The notes under the pieces were generated by a model. That model worked only from the letters and a program-made list of their open reading frames with translations, ran no database searches and was not told the DNA's origin. The translations under genes were made by a program, and so were the position numbers. Positions 5,754 to 6,878 of a stretch of 6,878 nucleotides of DNA are shown here, piece by piece. Every line of letters starts with the position of its first letter. The stretch's first letter is position 1. The stretch comes from Thermoleophilaceae bacterium (GTDB lineage Bacteria > Actinomycetota > Thermoleophilia > Solirubrobacterales > Thermoleophilaceae): assembly GCA_013812005.1 (NCBI GenBank), contig JACCUE010000257.1, positions 1 to 6,878 of the forward strand, written 5' to 3'.

Positions 5754-6433
5754 GTGCTGGGCCTCGAGGGGTAGAGGTATTGCCAGAGGCCGTCGAGGTG
5801 GTTCGACGGATCGCGCGGAGAGAATCGCCTGAGCTCGGAGTTGACCGAGAAGCGCTCGCCCACCTCGACCCGGCCGTTGCTCGCCCGGGCGTCGAAGCGG
5901 TCGAGCGGTCGTACGGGAGGTCCGCCGGCTACCTTGCCCTGGAAGTCGTAGATGCCCCCGTGGCAGGGGCACACGAAGCGCTTGGGCGCCTGGTAGTAGC
6001 GCACGGGACAGCCCAGGTGCGCACAGCGGGTGGAGACCACCACGTAGGGGATCGGGTCCTTGCCCTGGTCGCTCGGGCTGGGCTTGTCGCTCTCAGGGTC
6101 GAACTTGCGCACGTAGATCGTGGCCTTGCCCGCCTCTCCCACGCCGGGGTCGGTGTTGACCACCCTGGGCACGTAGGTCGTGGGATTGAAGTCCGACTCG
6201 GGGCCCACGTCCTGCCAGCGGTCGGGCGTGGCGTCCTTGAACATCGGCGCGAGGGCGAAGCCCAGGGCCGGCAGCGCGAACGCCGCGGAGGCGATGCCGC
6301 CCGCCGCCAGCGCCCCGCCGGTCATGAAGCGGCGGCGGGTCACGGTCTCTCCCTCGAACGCCCCCGCCATGCCGTGATCGGCGGTGTAGCGCGACTTGCG
6401 CGGCGGGGTCTGTTTGGATTGCTTGTCGGCCAC
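5750..6433 (-). CDS. qcrA: Menaquinol:cytochrome c reductase Rieske iron-sulfur subunit
   Basis: QcrA takes electrons from menaquinol through a [2Fe-2S] Rieske cluster outside the membrane. From GTG 6433 the product is 227 residues: a charged N terminus, a twin-arginine motif TRRRFM at 32-37, a hydrophobic membrane anchor (about 41-63), then the Rieske fold. Box 1 is CAHLGC (137-142) and box 2 CPCHGG (155-160). Ligands are Cys137, His139, Cys155 and His158, with a predicted Cys142-Cys157 disulfide. The Pro loop GGPPVRPL is at 170-177. The usual Thr of CTHLGC is Ala and the usual Ser of CPCHGS is Gly. A tail of about 30 residues (198-227, containing HLDGLWQYLYPSRP) follows the fold. The start is uncertain: GTG 6472 would add 13 residues but overlaps the proposed promoter, and ATG 6370 is also in frame. 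None has a Shine-Dalgarno site. It heads the operon and should be a Tat substrate. Confidence 0.93.
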   Translation of the reverse strand: MADKQSKQTPPRKSRYTADHGMAGAFEGETVTRRRFMTGGALAAGGIASAAFALPALGFALAPMFKDATPDRWQDVGPESDFNPTTYVPRVVNTDPGVGEAGKATIYVRKFDPESDKPSPSDQGKDPIPYVVVSTRCAHLGCPVRYYQAPKRFVCPCHGGIYDFQGKVAGGPPVRPLDRFDARASNGRVEVGERFSVNSELRRFSPRDPSNHLDGLWQYLYPSRPST

Positions 6434-6459
6434 GGTCAGGAGGAGGGGGTGAGCTTCAC

Positions 6460-6488
6460 ATTCAACGCCCACTGGAGGATAGAGTCAA
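6460..6488 (-). promoter_or_regulatory. Candidate promoter of the qcrABC-menG-prenyl synthase operon
   Basis: In the 72-bp gap upstream of qcrA the minus strand has TTGACT (6488-6483, five of six bases of the -35 consensus), a 17-bp spacer, and TTGAAT (6465-6460, four of six bases of the -10 consensus). Transcription would start near 6453-6456 and give a leader of about 20 nt before GTG 6433. The leader reads CACCCCCTCCTCCTGACC: it has no Shine-Dalgarno site and instead resembles the 16S anti-Shine-Dalgarno sequence. This is a match by eye only. Confidence 0.35.
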
Positions 6489-6505
6489 CTTGGCTACGCG
6501 TGTCA

Positions 6506-6878
6506 CTAGCCATCCGCGCGCGGATCGCGCGAGCGAGCCAGAACCCGGGCGCTGCGCGACCACAGCTCGGGCGCCCGCTGGGGGACTCCCTCGGCGTGGG
6601 CGCGCGCCGTCAGCGTGATCAGGTCGGCGAGCTCTGCGACCGCCTCGAGGTCCCCAGCCTCGGCGAGGCGCGCGAGGCCGAGCGCGTACAGCGCGTCGCC
6701 GGCCAGCAGGCGCAGGTCGGAGTCCATGCCGACGAAGGCGCGCGGCTCGCCGTAGTGGAGCAGCTGCCCCTCGTGGATTGCCTCGAGCACGAACGCCCGC
6801 GCGGGATCCTCGGCCGCTTCCGCGAAGCGGTCCGCGGGCAGTGGCGACCGAGCGTGGACGGCGAGGTCGGGGCCGGCG
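6506..6878 (-). CDS. C-terminal part of an unrecognised helical protein (runs off the right edge)
   Basis: The frame is open from the right window edge to TAG at 6508-6506, giving 123 visible residues; the true start lies outside, and the in-frame GTG at 6790 is probably internal. The visible part is Ala/Leu/Glu-rich and helical, with no membrane segment, cysteine or signal. The clearest pattern is LLAGDALYALGLARLAEAGD followed by LEAVAELADLITLTARAHAEG. This recalls the GDFLFSRAFAELA helix pair after the first Asp-rich motif of trans-prenyl synthases, including the one encoded in this window, but neither Asp-rich motif is visible. It could be a catalytically silent relative or chance helical similarity; I do not assign a function. 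It ends 72 bp before qcrA on the same strand, so it may share transcripts with the operon, although a candidate promoter lies between. Confidence 0.7.
   Translation of the reverse strand, partial: AGPDLAVHARSPLPADRFAEAAEDPARAFVLEAIHEGQLLHYGEPRAFVGMDSDLRLLAGDALYALGLARLAEAGDLEAVAELADLITLTARAHAEGVPQRAPELWSRSARVLARSRDPRADG
6512..6525. repeat. Perfect 14-bp palindrome near the 3' end of the upstream gene
   Basis: ATCCGCG-CGCGGAT is a perfect inverted repeat with no spacer. It lies inside the last codons of the upstream open frame and 24 bp before the proposed -35 of the qcr promoter. It could be an operator half-site pair, but CG-rich palindromes are common by chance in DNA of this composition. 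Confidence 0.25.

Noticed and set aside
5004..5774. A 256-codon plus-strand open frame opposite qcrB.
   Set aside because: Its translation is dominated by Gly, Val, Glu, Gln and His, the mirror of membrane-protein codons, and it has no recognisable domain.
6449..6878. Plus-strand open frame starting at GTG 6449, preceded by AGGAGGAGGGGG and open to the window end.
   Set aside because: It lies opposite a minus-strand frame with more natural helical composition. Its translation is Arg/Gln/Val-rich like other antisense shadows here, and it shows no motif. The ribosome-site-like stretch alone is not enough.
1..6878. Mobile elements, CRISPR arrays, tRNA or rRNA genes, or a defence or biosynthetic island.
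   Set aside because: I saw no direct-repeat arrays, transposase or integrase motifs or tRNA-like folds, and composition is uniform. Nearly all the sequence is accounted for by housekeeping genes.

Overview
The window is a 6.9 kb, very GC-rich, gene-dense stretch of bacterial chromosome. It holds ordinary, well-conserved housekeeping genes rather than accessory or mobile DNA. The best guess is a deep-branching actinobacterium of the Thermoleophilia/Solirubrobacterales kind. This is inferred from four things: high GC with frequent GTG starts, a mycobacterial-type dCTP deaminase, a minimal TatA-TatC pair, and a menaquinol:cytochrome c reductase built on the Bacillus QcrABC plan rather than the QcrCAB plan of actinomycetes. 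No 16S or other phylogenetic marker is present, so this is not certain.

Layout, reading the minus strand from right to left. (1) 6878-6506: 3' part of an unrecognised helical protein whose start lies outside the window. (2) A 72-bp gap with a candidate promoter, then a tightly packed respiratory and quinone operon: qcrA (Rieske), qcrB (cytochrome b6-type), qcrC (subunit IV fused to cytochrome c), menG (demethylmenaquinone methyltransferase) and a long-chain polyprenyl diphosphate synthase. Three of the four junctions are 4-bp start/stop overlaps (ATGA, ATGA, GTGA). The fourth, qcrC-menG, has a 58-nt gap holding a 9-bp hairpin that ends exactly at the menG start codon. (3) 1994-2419 on the plus strand: a small zinc-ribbon protein of unknown function, convergent with the prenyl synthase and overlapping it by the 4-bp palindrome CTAG. 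(4) dcd, divergent from the zinc-ribbon gene, then tatA, tatC and the first 65 codons of a single-pass membrane protein that runs off the left edge.

How the genes fit together: the prenyl synthase should make the isoprenoid tail of menaquinone and MenG does the last ring methylation. QcrABC then oxidises the menaquinol, passing electrons through the Rieske cluster to the fused cytochrome c. The Rieske protein carries a twin-arginine motif, so the TatA-TatC translocase encoded 5 kb away is the expected route for placing its folded Fe-S domain across the membrane. Dcd supplies dUMP/dUTP for thymidylate synthesis and is unrelated to the respiratory genes.

I found no tRNA, rRNA, CRISPR, insertion sequence or phage signature, and no gene-free stretch above about 105 bp. 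No wholly new system is evident. The points most worth a second look are the menG leader hairpin with its mini-ORF, the missing heme c(n) cysteine in QcrB, the altered Rieske cluster boxes, and the two unrecognised proteins.
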